This document shows, piece after piece, positions 24,234 to 33,398 of a stretch of DNA of 64,000 bases. Under the pieces are notes generated by a model. It did not search any database, was not told the DNA's origin, and was given only the letters and a program-made list of their open reading frames with translations. Within the stretch, counting starts at the first letter, position 1. Every line of letters starts with the position of its first letter. A program made the translations under genes and the position numbers. The stretch comes from Hebobacterum sp964559435 (lineage in GTDB: Bacteria > Armatimonadota > Hebobacteria > Hebobacterales > Hebobacteraceae), in contig CAZLHI010000011.1 of the NCBI GenBank assembly GCA_964559435.1, forward strand, positions 30,987-94,986, given 5' to 3'.

Positions 24234-24311
24234 ATGATTCACCTTGGACTGCTGTTCCGAAACAACCTAGGCCGCCCTGCCTTCCTGCCTGAGGGGCACA
24301 CGCGTACCTGA
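24234..24311 (+). CDS. 25-residue small ORF with exceptionally strong ribosome binding site
   Basis: ATG 24234 lies 6 nt after AGAAAGGAGGTG (24216-24227), a 12-nt perfect match to the anti-Shine-Dalgarno end of 16S rRNA. The peptide begins MIHLGLLFRNNLGRPAF and ends EGHTRT. It has its own consensus promoter and terminator. It shows no family resemblance, no regulatory codon run and no membrane segment. It may be a leader peptide, a functional micro-peptide, or a translated small RNA. Confidence 0.6.
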   Translation: MIHLGLLFRNNLGRPAFLPEGHTRT

Positions 24312-24336
24312 CCGTTTTAGCGATCGCTTGACCCAT

Positions 24337-24365
24337 GCGCCACAGGCAGCCAGAGCCTGTGGCGC
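24337..24365 (+). terminator. Terminator hairpin of the small unit
   Basis: GCGCCACAGGC (24337-24347) and GCCTGTGGCGC (24355-24365) make a perfect 11-bp stem with a 7-nt loop followed by TTCTCATT. Confidence 0.7.
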
Positions 24366-24383
24366 TTCTCATTGCATCGCCAC

Positions 24384-24423
24384 TTGACATGAGAACATAT
24401 GTTTGCTAGAGTGCATACAAACA
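24384..24423 (+). promoter_or_regulatory. Promoter and inverted repeat upstream of the DUF5916 genes
   Basis: TTGACA (24384-24389), 17-bp spacer, TAGAGT (24407-24412) with an extended TGC. TGTTTG (24400-24405) and CAAACA (24418-24423) form an inverted repeat with N12 across the -10 and start site, a plausible operator. Confidence 0.55.
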
Positions 24424-24505
24424 GACCTTCTGGCCCGCCAGTGACCTGTCTGAGCTTCCGGTCGCCTTCCGTCACTTGGCGTCGTCAGCTTACAGGGGAC
24501 CCGAA

Positions 24506-26614
24506 GTGATTCATCCCAGAGCTGCTGTTGAACGAGCCCGATGCACCGTCGCCCGTTTCCGCGCGCGCCCTCGAGCATGGCGCTGGCCAACACCCGCGGT
24601 CACCGGCCGCGCGATCGGTGCCGTTAGCGCGTGCGCGGCGCTTCTCATGCCTGCGTCTCTGTGGGCCGCTGCCGAGGAGGCCGCGCCGGAGGGCCCTGTT
24701 TCCCTAACAGCCATCGCACTGACGACGGCTCCAGTGATCGACGGCCTCCTCGACGACGCTTGCTGGGAGGAAGCGTCGCACATAGCCGACTTCTGGCGCG
24801 AGCGTGAGGACGAACCGCCGATAGAGAAGACAGAGGCTTGGCTTGGTTACGACGGCGAGGCGATCTACGTCGCCTTCCGCTGTCACGACAGTAAGCCCTC
24901 CGAGATCCGCTGCGCACAGAAGAAGCGCCAGGGCCGCATCTGGGATGACGACCGCGTGATGGTGGGCATTGATGTGAGCAATACCGGCACGAACTGGTAC
25001 AGCTTCAACGTCACCCCGGCTGGCACGCAGTACGACAATGTTCCCGGCGGGACATCTGAGAAAATCGAGTGGAAGGGCGACTGGCGCGCCGCCGGCTCCG
25101 TCGACGAGGAGGGATGGTCGGCCGAGATCGAGATACCGTTCTCGATCCTCCGATACCCGGACGGACAGGATACGTTCCGCATCTGGCTGTCTCGCATCCT
25201 CGCCCGCCAGGGCGACTGGTGCACCTGGCCTCCCGCCTTCGCCCGAGTGTGGGACACGGACAACTGCGCGCGCTGGACCGGTCTGACAACGCCGCCGGTT
25301 CCCTTTCGCTGCACTTTCATGCCGTACGCGCTGTCTGTGATGTCTGAAGATGAGGAGGATCGGGACCCGCTGACCGCGGGGTTCGACGTGAAGGGGACGT
25401 TCCCCAATGGGGTCGTCGGCCTCGGCACCTACAACCCGGACTTCCGCAACCTCGAAGATGTCGTGGAAACCATCGACTTCACCTATGTCGAGCGCTATCT
25501 GGAGGAGTATCGCCCCTTCTTCCGCGAAGGTGAGTACTACTTCCCGGGGGACATCTTCTACAGCCGCCGGATCGAGGACTTCGATCTGGGAGCCAAGGCC
25601 TTCGGCACGCTCGGCCAGCACCAGTTCGGCCTCCTTGATGCCTACAGCCGCGGAGGCGAGAACCATCTCGCGTGGGAATATGGCCATCGGATCGGCAGCA
25701 ATGCCGGCGTGTACGCGGGAGGCACCGACCGGCGCGTTCCCGATGAGCCGCACAACGAGGTCTATCGGCTCACTGGCCATTGGAATCGCCCTTTCGAGGG
25801 GGGCAACCAGAACTACTACTTCAACCACGCCTGGACACATACGGATGGGGAGGGCGGAGAAGACTCGCGGATCAGGATCGGCACCGGCACGTGGCGCCTT
25901 CAGGGATTTGGCTGGAATGCCAACTACTCTGCCACCGGCCCCGAGTTTCGGGCCGATGACGGATACGTTCCTGAGACGGGCGTCAGAAACTTCTCCGTCG
26001 GGCTCAACTACAATCGCACCTACGACGAGGGGGCGGTCAAGCACTTCGACTGGAACGCAGCATTCAGCAACGGAGAGTCCGAGGAGGGCGATCGGCGCAT
26101 GGCCCACGTCGGCTACTACCGGGAATGGCGAAGCGGGCGCGATATGTGGATTGGCGGCTCCGCCGGGGAGCGAGACGGGTTCGACCAGTGGGACGCCGCC
26201 CTCGGCCTCGGGTGGAACAAGAACGACATGTACCGAGACGGGGGCCTCGACTTAACCGCTGGCGAGCGCTACGCCTACCCGTACCGCTACATCTCGATCA
26301 ATCAGGCCTTCCACCCGAGCGAGAAATGGTCGGGCCAGCTTCGTTGGGAACGGGTGTACGCTGCCGACCTCGATGACGACGGCAATCTGGTGCCGCCGGA
26401 GCTCGAGCGCCAGGTCGTCCTCACAGCAACGTACGACATCACGGAGGAGCGCAGCGTCAGCGGTCGCCTGGTCCGCACAAGCGGAGACACGAACGCCTAC
26501 GCCGCCTACCGCCAGCGGGTCCGGAGGGGCATGGATCTCCTCATCGTGGTCGGCGACCCCAACGCCGATGAATGGGTCTCCCGGCTTGCGGTGAAGGCAA
26601 TATGGTGCTTCTGA
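24506..26614 (+). CDS. DUF5916 outer-membrane protein with N-terminal CBM9-like carbohydrate-binding domain
   Basis: About 702 residues from GTG 24506 (TTG 24476 also possible). A signal region ending MPASLWAAA precedes a CBM9-like domain (~65-230) recognisable by VIDGLLDDACWEEA and WLGYDGEAIYVAFRC. The rest is the DUF5916 region, a Tyr/Trp/Gly-rich predicted beta-barrel with EYRPFFREGEYYF and RDGGLDLTAGERY, ending in Phe. Such proteins are thought to handle polysaccharides or other ligands at the outer membrane; function is unproven. The neighbouring gene is a diverged duplicate with the same architecture and an almost identical C-terminus. Confidence 0.85.
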   Translation: MIHPRAAVERARCTVARFRARPRAWRWPTPAVTGRAIGAVSACAALLMPASLWAAAEEAAPEGPVSLTAIALTTAPVIDGLLDDACWEEASHIADFWREREDEPPIEKTEAWLGYDGEAIYVAFRCHDSKPSEIRCAQKKRQGRIWDDDRVMVGIDVSNTGTNWYSFNVTPAGTQYDNVPGGTSEKIEWKGDWRAAGSVDEEGWSAEIEIPFSILRYPDGQDTFRIWLSRILARQGDWCTWPPAFARVWDTDNCARWTGLTTPPVPFRCTFMPYALSVMSEDEEDRDPLTAGFDVKGTFPNGVVGLGTYNPDFRNLEDVVETIDFTYVERYLEEYRPFFREGEYYFPGDIFYSRRIEDFDLGAKAFGTLGQHQFGLLDAYSRGGENHLAWEYGHRIGSNAGVYAGGTDRRVPDEPHNEVYRLTGHWNRPFEGGNQNYYFNHAWTHTDGEGGEDSRIRIGTGTWRLQGFGWNANYSATGPEFRADDGYVPETGVRNFSVGLNYNRTYDEGAVKHFDWNAAFSNGESEEGDRRMAHVGYYREWRSGRDMWIGGSAGERDGFDQWDAALGLGWNKNDMYRDGGLDLTAGERYAYPYRYISINQAFHPSEKWSGQLRWERVYAADLDDDGNLVPPELERQVVLTATYDITEERSVSGRLVRTSGDTNAYAAYRQRVRRGMDLLIVVGDPNADEWVSRLAVKAIWCF

Positions 26615-26717
26615 CCCGTACACGCGGGCGAGAGCGACTGGTAGCACATCGGATCAATGTCGGTACTTCGACGGACTGCTGGGCCTCTACGGACCGAGCA
26701 GGTGAAGAGGGGAACAG

Positions 26718-28733
26718 ATGACACGCTGTCTCGTTGCGCTTTCCGCGCTCACAATCGCTGCCGTGATCAATGGCGCTGCGAGCGGGGATGAGGACCCGGA
26801 GGAGCTGAGGCCTCCGAGTGTCCAGGCTGTCGTCGTGGCCGAGCCGCCGGTGATCGACGGCAAGCTCGACGACGCGTGCTGGGCGATGGCCACGAACGTC
26901 GACGGGTTCTGGCGAGAACGCTGCGACCTGCCGCCACTTGAGAAGACACAGGCCTGGATCTGCTGCGACTCGGAGAACCTCTATGTGGCTTTCCGGTGCG
27001 ATGACAGCCAGGCGTGCGATATCCGCTGTCAGCAGCGCAAGCGACAAGGGAATATGTCCGACGACGATCGCGTGTCCCTCGCACTCGACGTCGAGGACGC
27101 CGGACACAATCGGTACTACTTCACCGTCAACGCCGCGGGCACGCAGTCCGACTCCGTCCCTGGTGGGACATCTGAGAAGATCGAATGGAAGGGAGACTGG
27201 CAGGCCGCGGCCTACAAAGACGAACAGGGATGGTCGGCAGAGATGGCCATCCCGTTCAGTATCCTCCGCTACCCGCCTGGACAGGAATGTTTCCGCTTCA
27301 GCCTTTCTCGCTACCTCGCCCGCGAGGAAGACTGGGTCACCTACCCGCGGTCCCTTGCCCTGAAGTACGACCCAGACCGATACGCGCGTCTCCACGGCAT
27401 CTGCACCCCGCCCACCCCCTTCCGGTGGGTGCTCATGCCATATGCTCTGACCGTCCTCTCCGAGGATGACGAGGAGCGCGAGCCCCTGACTGCAGGCCTC
27501 AACTTCAAGGGGACTTTTCCCAACGGCGTAGTCGGGCTGTTCACCTACAACCCGGACTTCCGCAACATCGAGGATGTCGTCGAGACGATTGACTTCACGT
27601 ACGTTGAGCGCTATCTCTCTGACTACCGGCCCTTCTTTCAGGAGGGCAACTCCTTCGCACCGGAGTCGCGGGTCTTCTACACCCGACGCATTGAGGAGGT
27701 CGACATCGGAGCGAAGACGTTCGGCACAGTGGGATCACATCGCTTCTACCTCCTTGATACCTATCGCCGCGGGGGAGAGAACCATCTAGCGTGGAACTAC
27801 ACGCACCTGCTCGGCATAAGAGGAGGCATCACATTCGGCGGTGTCGATCGCAACGTCCCATCAGAACCTGACAACGAGGCCTATCTGCTTGCAGCAGATA
27901 GGGTCTGGCGGTTCCCTGGCGGCGGACGCTACGCTCACGCCGAATGGTTTGGCAGCCAGACCCAGGGGGAAGGCGGTGATGGGAATTCCTACAGAATCGG
28001 CGCGACCGAGTGGCGCAATCAGGGAATCGCCTGGTTTGCGCAATACGACGCAGTAGGTGAGGACTACCGCGCGGATGACGGCTACGTGCCCGAGACCGGA
28101 GTTCGCGAGTTCGGGATCGGCTTCGACGGCTACTTCCCCCATGAGACGGGATCCATCCTTTCGACGCGATGGTCGGTCCATACTCACGGCGGGAAGTCCG
28201 ATCTCGGCCGGCGTCCGCGCATCTGGGCAGAACACATATGGACGTGGCGGAACGGCAACTACGTCAACATCGGGGGGACCCGAGGTGAACGCGATGGGCT
28301 GGGCCTGGCCAGCAACTACTTGGAGCTTGGCTGGAAGTCACGCGATATGTACCGACGCGGCGCTATCCTCGGTAACTGGGGTGAACGCTACGGCGAGCCC
28401 TACCAGTTCCACAGCATAAGCCAAGCCTTCAAGTTATCCCACTGCTGGTTCGGAGAGGTGAGCCTTGAGCGGGTCTACGTCGCCAGCCTGGACGACGAGG
28501 ACAACGTCATGCCTCCTCAATGGAGCAGGCAGGCAGTGCTGACAACCACCTACGACATCAGCCCCGAGCAGACTGTGAGTGCTCGCCTTGTTCACAGCGA
28601 CGGTAGCACGAACGCCTACGCTGCCTACCGCCAGCGCGTGCGCAAGGGGATGGATCTGCTCATCGTCGCCGGCGACCCGAATGCCGATGAGTGGGTCTCC
28701 CGCCTCGCCGTCAAGGCGATCTGGTGCTTCTGA
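26718..28733 (+). CDS. DUF5916 outer-membrane protein with CBM9-like domain (tandem paralog)
   Basis: 671 residues, ATG after GAGGGG. Signal peptide ~1-22, CBM9-like domain (VIDGKLDDACWAMA, LYVAFRCDDSQ), then the DUF5916 barrel (YRPFFQEGNSF, RRGAILGNWGERY), terminal Phe. Shared blocks with the upstream gene include GGTSEKIEWKGDW, FPNGVVGL and TYVERYL, and the last 17 residues (DEWVSRLAVKAIWCF and its approach) are the same. The loops differ, suggesting duplication followed by ligand divergence. 103 bp separate the two genes, so they probably share a transcript. Confidence 0.85.
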   Translation: MTRCLVALSALTIAAVINGAASGDEDPEELRPPSVQAVVVAEPPVIDGKLDDACWAMATNVDGFWRERCDLPPLEKTQAWICCDSENLYVAFRCDDSQACDIRCQQRKRQGNMSDDDRVSLALDVEDAGHNRYYFTVNAAGTQSDSVPGGTSEKIEWKGDWQAAAYKDEQGWSAEMAIPFSILRYPPGQECFRFSLSRYLAREEDWVTYPRSLALKYDPDRYARLHGICTPPTPFRWVLMPYALTVLSEDDEEREPLTAGLNFKGTFPNGVVGLFTYNPDFRNIEDVVETIDFTYVERYLSDYRPFFQEGNSFAPESRVFYTRRIEEVDIGAKTFGTVGSHRFYLLDTYRRGGENHLAWNYTHLLGIRGGITFGGVDRNVPSEPDNEAYLLAADRVWRFPGGGRYAHAEWFGSQTQGEGGDGNSYRIGATEWRNQGIAWFAQYDAVGEDYRADDGYVPETGVREFGIGFDGYFPHETGSILSTRWSVHTHGGKSDLGRRPRIWAEHIWTWRNGNYVNIGGTRGERDGLGLASNYLELGWKSRDMYRRGAILGNWGERYGEPYQFHSISQAFKLSHCWFGEVSLERVYVASLDDEDNVMPPQWSRQAVLTTTYDISPEQTVSARLVHSDGSTNAYAAYRQRVRKGMDLLIVAGDPNADEWVSRLAVKAIWCF

Positions 28734-28841
28734 AGCATACCGAGGCGTGAGGTGCGCCTCAGCGCGGTCGCCGCGAGCGCCTGGAGGATGCTGAAGGTAA
28801 GGGCGTCCGGCCTTCCGAAGGCTACCAGAGGAGGATGACAC

Positions 28842-29903
28842 ATGAGCCTAGGATGTCCAACGAGTCTGCTACGCAGCATGCTCGCTCTGGCCCTGTGCGC
28901 GGTGGCGGCCGCGGGCTGCGGTGAGCCGCGTCCTACGGCCCACGTGCACCTCACGCTTCGTGCGCAGCCTGAAGGGGTTTTCACTCTCAGGGCCGTCGAT
29001 CTGGAGAGTGTGAGCAGCGACCAGTGGTTTCAAGAGCACTACCCGCGAATCGCCCAGAAGCTCACGCCAGCCAGCATCGGAACGGATGAGGTCAAGGAGA
29101 TCAGCCTGGAGCGTCGACAGCTCACCGTCCGCACGCGGGTGAAGGATGCTGCCGACTGCGAGCGGCAGTCTGAGCGAATCGAGCAGCTCCTTTCTGGTCT
29201 GTACGAGAAGACCGAACTGGTAAGTGCGACCACCGATGCGGTGACGTCGTCGGACTTCGACGAAGTCGAACAGATCCTGGAGGCCCGCGCACAAGCGGCC
29301 GGGCTGAGCGATTTCTCCGTGCAGCCGCGGCCGCCCGATACTCTCGTCGTGGGATTCGCCTGCGCCGGCGACCCGGAGTGGGCCAAGGAACTGCTGACAG
29401 ACAGAGGCCTCCTTCAGTTCCGCGTCATCCCGCGGCGGTATGCCCACGGGGAGGATAGAGGACCTGAGGTTTCACCGGTTGGCGAGGGATTCCCATACAC
29501 CTTCCGGGATGAGACTGGCACGCTGGTGGATGCACGCGATCTCCTCGCCGAGTGGCCAGTCATCGTGTCGGGCCACGACTTCGCGCCGACATCCCGGGTC
29601 GAGCTCAGACGGGATCAGTACACTTGTGTGACCTTCTCCCTCCAGAACGAGGCACGAGAAGCCTTCCACGTCTTCACGCGCGATCACGTAGACACCTGGC
29701 TTGCGATTGTCATCGACGGTGAGTTTATCTCTTCCCCGATAATCCGGTCGGCCATCGCTGGTGGACAAGGGGTAATCGAGGGTGGCTTCGACGAACCGGG
29801 TGGCAGGGATAGGGCCGAGAAGCTCGCCATCCTGATCAACTCCGGGCCGCTGCCGCTCGACCTCGAGTGTGTGGAGAGCACGACCGAACAGCTACCCCCG
29901 TAA
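28842..29903 (+). CDS. Lipoprotein with SecD-type periplasmic (P1/head) domain
   Basis: 353 residues; signal with lipobox AAAGC (Cys ~26), so membrane-anchored in the periplasm. The body resembles the large periplasmic domain of SecD: DEVEQILEARAQAAGLSDFSVQPRPPDTLVVGFACAGDPE, RGLLQFRVIP, then AFHVFTRDHVDTWLAIVIDGEFISSPII and the end INSGPLPLDLECVESTTEQL, where real SecD continues into membrane spans. Here the protein stops instead. It could bind translocating polypeptides or act as a decoy or partner of SecDF; function unknown. GGAGG upstream. Overlaps the convergent gene by 12 bp. Confidence 0.75.
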   Translation: MSLGCPTSLLRSMLALALCAVAAAGCGEPRPTAHVHLTLRAQPEGVFTLRAVDLESVSSDQWFQEHYPRIAQKLTPASIGTDEVKEISLERRQLTVRTRVKDAADCERQSERIEQLLSGLYEKTELVSATTDAVTSSDFDEVEQILEARAQAAGLSDFSVQPRPPDTLVVGFACAGDPEWAKELLTDRGLLQFRVIPRRYAHGEDRGPEVSPVGEGFPYTFRDETGTLVDARDLLAEWPVIVSGHDFAPTSRVELRRDQYTCVTFSLQNEAREAFHVFTRDHVDTWLAIVIDGEFISSPIIRSAIAGGQGVIEGGFDEPGGRDRAEKLAILINSGPLPLDLECVESTTEQLPP

Positions 29904-31187
29904 GGCGGCCTCGATCTCGCGCAGTGTCCCGGCCAACCGGAACGCGCGGTAGTACTTCCGCATCACGTCCGCGACCGCCCGCAGCACGACCTGCTCGCCG
30001 GCCTCACCGGCCGATTCCAGGTTCGCGTACAGCCGCTGACGGGCAGCGACGACTTCGGGCTGTGCCCAGATGTAGCGGCAGCCCGTCCGCACGAGCCATC
30101 CCTGCCGCTCCGGCGTTAGCTCATCGAAAGACTTCCCTTCTTCATCGGGCTGGCGCCACTTCTCCCAGCGGCCACTCGCGACGACGGCGCGCTTGAGCGC
30201 GTCCATGAGTCCCGGGCCCTCCCCCGCCTTGCCAGCCTCAGCGAGCTCCTGTTCTCGCTCCACAAGGTGCTGCAGGGCCTCGTACTCGGCCTCCGTGAAC
30301 TCGGGGCCGACGTTGGCGCCTCCCATGCCCGCCTCCGGATAGGCCTCGGGATTGGACACAGAGTCCGTGTAGTGTCCCTTGATGACTGATCCATATGGCG
30401 CCGCGGCCCCGGCCAGCTCTCGCGCCGCCGCCGGATCGAACTCCGTCGTATGGAGGTCCGTTCCCACCTTGCCCACAACGAAACACGGCCACACCTCTGA
30501 CAGCCCCCGCTCGGCGAGGCCCGCCTTCAGCCCGTCGAGGAAATGCCGAAAGACCCTCATGTCGGCCAGCCCGCCGTGCACCTCCTCCGTACCCACCTCG
30601 TAGCTGACCGGGGGAAGGCCTTTGGAGCGGCGGTGGGACTCGGCGAACTCGATGAACTCCAACGTCCGCTCTATCACGAGGTCGATCGGCATCGGCTGAT
30701 CCTTCGGCAGTGTCCTATCGACAGTCGGATCAACGTGGAGCAGATCGTAGCCGGCATCCAGGCAGGCCGCTAGGGACTCCTTCACGCCTCGCATCGCCTT
30801 CTCCAAGGGCCATTGCTCCCTCGTCTGGATGTCCTTCAGCCAGGGGCCGCCGTGATCGAGTCCGACCACAATGGGTCCGTCATACCCGTGCGCCTCGGCC
30901 AGCCCGCGAGCCAGTCGCACGAAGTCATGCTGATTCCAGCCAGTATAGCCGCCGTCGAGGTCGACCTGATTCAGGGTGGCCGCGAAGAAGAGGGGCGCGG
31001 CCGCCTCGCGGGCCGCCAGCATTGAAGCCTTGACGACTGCCTCCGAGTTGGGGCAGACGGCCAGCACAGTCGGCACGGGCTGTGCCGTTGCGTAGCCGGT
31101 GCGCAGCGCGCACACAATGGCGTCGGCCAAGGGAAGGCCCTTGTCTTCCGCCTTGCGGCGAACGAAGCTATCGTCGGCGCGCATCAT
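29892..31187 (-). CDS. Class II D-tagatose-bisphosphate aldolase non-catalytic subunit-like protein (GatZ/KbaZ)
   Basis: 431 residues from ATG 31187, with GAGGGAT upstream; GTG 31235 would add 16 residues. Family motifs: VCPNSEAVVKASMLAA, LNQVDLDGGYTGW, IVVGLDHGGPWLKD, YDLLHVDPTVDRT and SYEVGTEEVHGG. GatZ/KbaZ forms a complex with the catalytic subunit to stabilise tagatose-1,6-bisphosphate aldolase; stand-alone homologues like this one are common in environmental bacteria, and their activity is unclear. No aldolase or PTS gene is adjacent. Confidence 0.82.
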   Translation of the reverse strand: MMRADDSFVRRKAEDKGLPLADAIVCALRTGYATAQPVPTVLAVCPNSEAVVKASMLAAREAAAPLFFAATLNQVDLDGGYTGWNQHDFVRLARGLAEAHGYDGPIVVGLDHGGPWLKDIQTREQWPLEKAMRGVKESLAACLDAGYDLLHVDPTVDRTLPKDQPMPIDLVIERTLEFIEFAESHRRSKGLPPVSYEVGTEEVHGGLADMRVFRHFLDGLKAGLAERGLSEVWPCFVVGKVGTDLHTTEFDPAAARELAGAAAPYGSVIKGHYTDSVSNPEAYPEAGMGGANVGPEFTEAEYEALQHLVEREQELAEAGKAGEGPGLMDALKRAVVASGRWEKWRQPDEEGKSFDELTPERQGWLVRTGCRYIWAQPEVVAARQRLYANLESAGEAGEQVVLRAVADVMRKYYRAFRLAGTLREIEAALRG

Positions 31188-31398
31188 CTCAAGATCCCTC
31201 GCTGCCTTCCGCTCGCCGGTGGCCTCGCGTGGCACGCGCCCCGGGGCGCGCGCTGCAGTGTCCGCGGCTTCGGGCTATCCATCGCTATGTGCGGGAGCGC
31301 AGGTGTTTCTTGCCGGGCCCATCCGGAGGACCGCAGACCGACGCGGAGAACCAGACGCGGGGGCGATTAATCCTCTGTCGGGGTCCTCTGACAAGAGC

Positions 31399-33357
31399 AT
31401 GGCGCGTCCTGCAAAGCAGTCAGTCTGGCGCGGTTTCCTCGTGGGCCTGGTGCTGCTTCCGGTCAATGCCCTGTGGGTGCTGTACATGGAGCACATCCTG
31501 GCCTACGGCCCGATTCCCTCCACGATCTCTCTCTTCTTCAACGTCGTCTTCATCCTCTTCTTCCTCGTGCTGGGCAATTCCGCGCTCCGCTCGCTGCGGC
31601 CGCGATGGGCGCTCAACCGCGGCGAGCTGATCATCGTATACGTGATGCTCACGACCGGCACCTCGCTGGCCGGCCTGGACGGCATGCAGGTCCTGCTCCC
31701 GGTCATGACCCACGGCTTCTGGTTCGCCACGCCCGAGAACCAGTGGGACCGCATGCTCTCCAACGCGCCCCCATGGCTCGTCGTCTCTGATCCCGAGATC
31801 CTGTACGGCTACTACAACGGTTCGGCCGCCCTGTACGAGCCAGCCATCGTTTCTGCATGGCTCACGCCCGTGCTGGCCTGGACGGGCTTCATCGCTGTTC
31901 TCATATTCGTGACCGTCTGCATCTCCGTCATCGTGCGCTCTCAGTGGGCCGACCGCGAGCGCCTTGCCTTTCCCATCATACAGCTCCCGCTCGCCATGAC
32001 CGAACCCCGCTCTCCGATCTGGCGCAGCCCTCTCCTCTGGATAGGGTTCGCCTTCGCGGGTGCCATCGACATCATCAACGGGCTCCACTGGTTGTACCCG
32101 TGGCTGCCGTATATCTCGATCGCTCCCACCCTCGACAACTATGGCGCGAACGACCTCATGACGTACATAACCGACATGCCATGGGCGGCTATCGGCTGGC
32201 TTCCCATCACCCTCTATCCGGCCGTCATCGGCATCGCCTTCCTCGTGCCTCTGGACATCCTCTTTGCGGCCGTGTTCTTCTTCTTCTGGTGGAAGGCCAT
32301 GTTCATTCTCTCTGCCGCCTTGGGCTTGAGCCAGGGATGGGGCGAGGCGATGGCGAAGAGCGTGTTCCCCTACCATAACGAGCAGATGTTCGGCGGCTAC
32401 CTGGCCATCGCCATCGGCCCGCTCATCATCGGGAGGCGCTACTATGGCGAGGTCTGGCTGAGGATCATTGGTCGAGCGTCGGAGGTCGACGACTCCGAGG
32501 AGGGGCTCAGCTACCGGACAGCCGCCATCGGCATCGTTCTCGGCATGGCCGCGCTTATCGCGTTCAGCACCCACGCCGGACTGTCACCGTCCCTGGCCGT
32601 CGTCTTCTTCTTGATCTTCTTCTCCGTCGCCATCGCCGTCGCGCGCGTGCGAGCCGAGTTCGGCTCGCCGGTGCACGACTTCCACTTCTCCGGCCCCGGG
32701 AAGATCATCACCTTCGTGGGCGGGACCGCGAATATCGGCAACCGCGACCTCACGATGCTGGGCCTCCTGTGGTGGTTCAATCGCGCCTATCGCTCTCATC
32801 CCATCGGCAACAACATCGAAGGCGTTCAGATGGCCGCACAGACGAGGTCACGGAGTCGCGCCATTGTGGCGGCCATCGTCGTCGCGTCGATCATAGGTGC
32901 GCTTGCCGTGTTCTGGGGGTGGCTCGACTCCGCCTATGATCTCGGCGTGGCCTCGAAATGGAACGCCACCGAGGCACGTGGTGTGGAGATGTGCTCGACG
33001 CTCCAATCCTGGATCGACAACCCGACGCAAGGCAACTTCCGCTCCCTCATCGCGGTTGGGGTCGGATTCGGAATCACTATGCTCCTCGCCGCCGCCCGGA
33101 CCGCCTACGTGGGCTGGCCGCTCCACCCCGTCGCCTACGCGCTCTCGGCAAGCTGGTCCATCCACATCGTCTGGCTGCCCATGCTCATCGCCTGGATAGT
33201 CAAGTCGCTCCTGCTCCGGTACGGCGGCCTGCAAGCCTATCGCAAGGCCCTTCCGCTGTTCTTCGGGCTCATCCTCGGCGAGTCCGTCGTTGGCTGCGCC
33301 TGGCCCATCATCGGCATCATCTTCGACCTGCCGACGTACAGCTTCTGGGGGCTGTAG
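31399..33357 (+). CDS. DUF6785-family polytopic membrane transporter
   Basis: 652 residues from ATG 31399; the longer open frame upstream is antisense to the GatZ-like gene and unlike the family. About 13-14 hydrophobic segments run through the protein, with features of the DUF6785/DUF6784 family: GELIIVYVMLTTGTSLAGLDGMQ, ERLAFPIIQLPLAM and WWFNRAYRSHPIGNNIEGVQMA. These proteins resemble oligopeptide-transporter-type permeases and are typical of Armatimonadota, Planctomycetota and related lineages. The substrate is unknown. Transcribed divergently from the GatZ-like gene. Confidence 0.8.
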   Translation: MARPAKQSVWRGFLVGLVLLPVNALWVLYMEHILAYGPIPSTISLFFNVVFILFFLVLGNSALRSLRPRWALNRGELIIVYVMLTTGTSLAGLDGMQVLLPVMTHGFWFATPENQWDRMLSNAPPWLVVSDPEILYGYYNGSAALYEPAIVSAWLTPVLAWTGFIAVLIFVTVCISVIVRSQWADRERLAFPIIQLPLAMTEPRSPIWRSPLLWIGFAFAGAIDIINGLHWLYPWLPYISIAPTLDNYGANDLMTYITDMPWAAIGWLPITLYPAVIGIAFLVPLDILFAAVFFFFWWKAMFILSAALGLSQGWGEAMAKSVFPYHNEQMFGGYLAIAIGPLIIGRRYYGEVWLRIIGRASEVDDSEEGLSYRTAAIGIVLGMAALIAFSTHAGLSPSLAVVFFLIFFSVAIAVARVRAEFGSPVHDFHFSGPGKIITFVGGTANIGNRDLTMLGLLWWFNRAYRSHPIGNNIEGVQMAAQTRSRSRAIVAAIVVASIIGALAVFWGWLDSAYDLGVASKWNATEARGVEMCSTLQSWIDNPTQGNFRSLIAVGVGFGITMLLAAARTAYVGWPLHPVAYALSASWSIHIVWLPMLIAWIVKSLLLRYGGLQAYRKALPLFFGLILGESVVGCAWPIIGIIFDLPTYSFWGL

Positions 33358-33398
33358 CGGACGCATCCCTCAGTGGATCGTGGCGGCCTCAGTTGGGG

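Noticed and set aside
24704..26107. A 467-codon minus-strand frame inside the first DUF5916 gene
   Set aside because: Low-complexity Val/Ala/Arg composition; the plus-strand gene has signal peptide, CBM9 motifs and a paralog next door.
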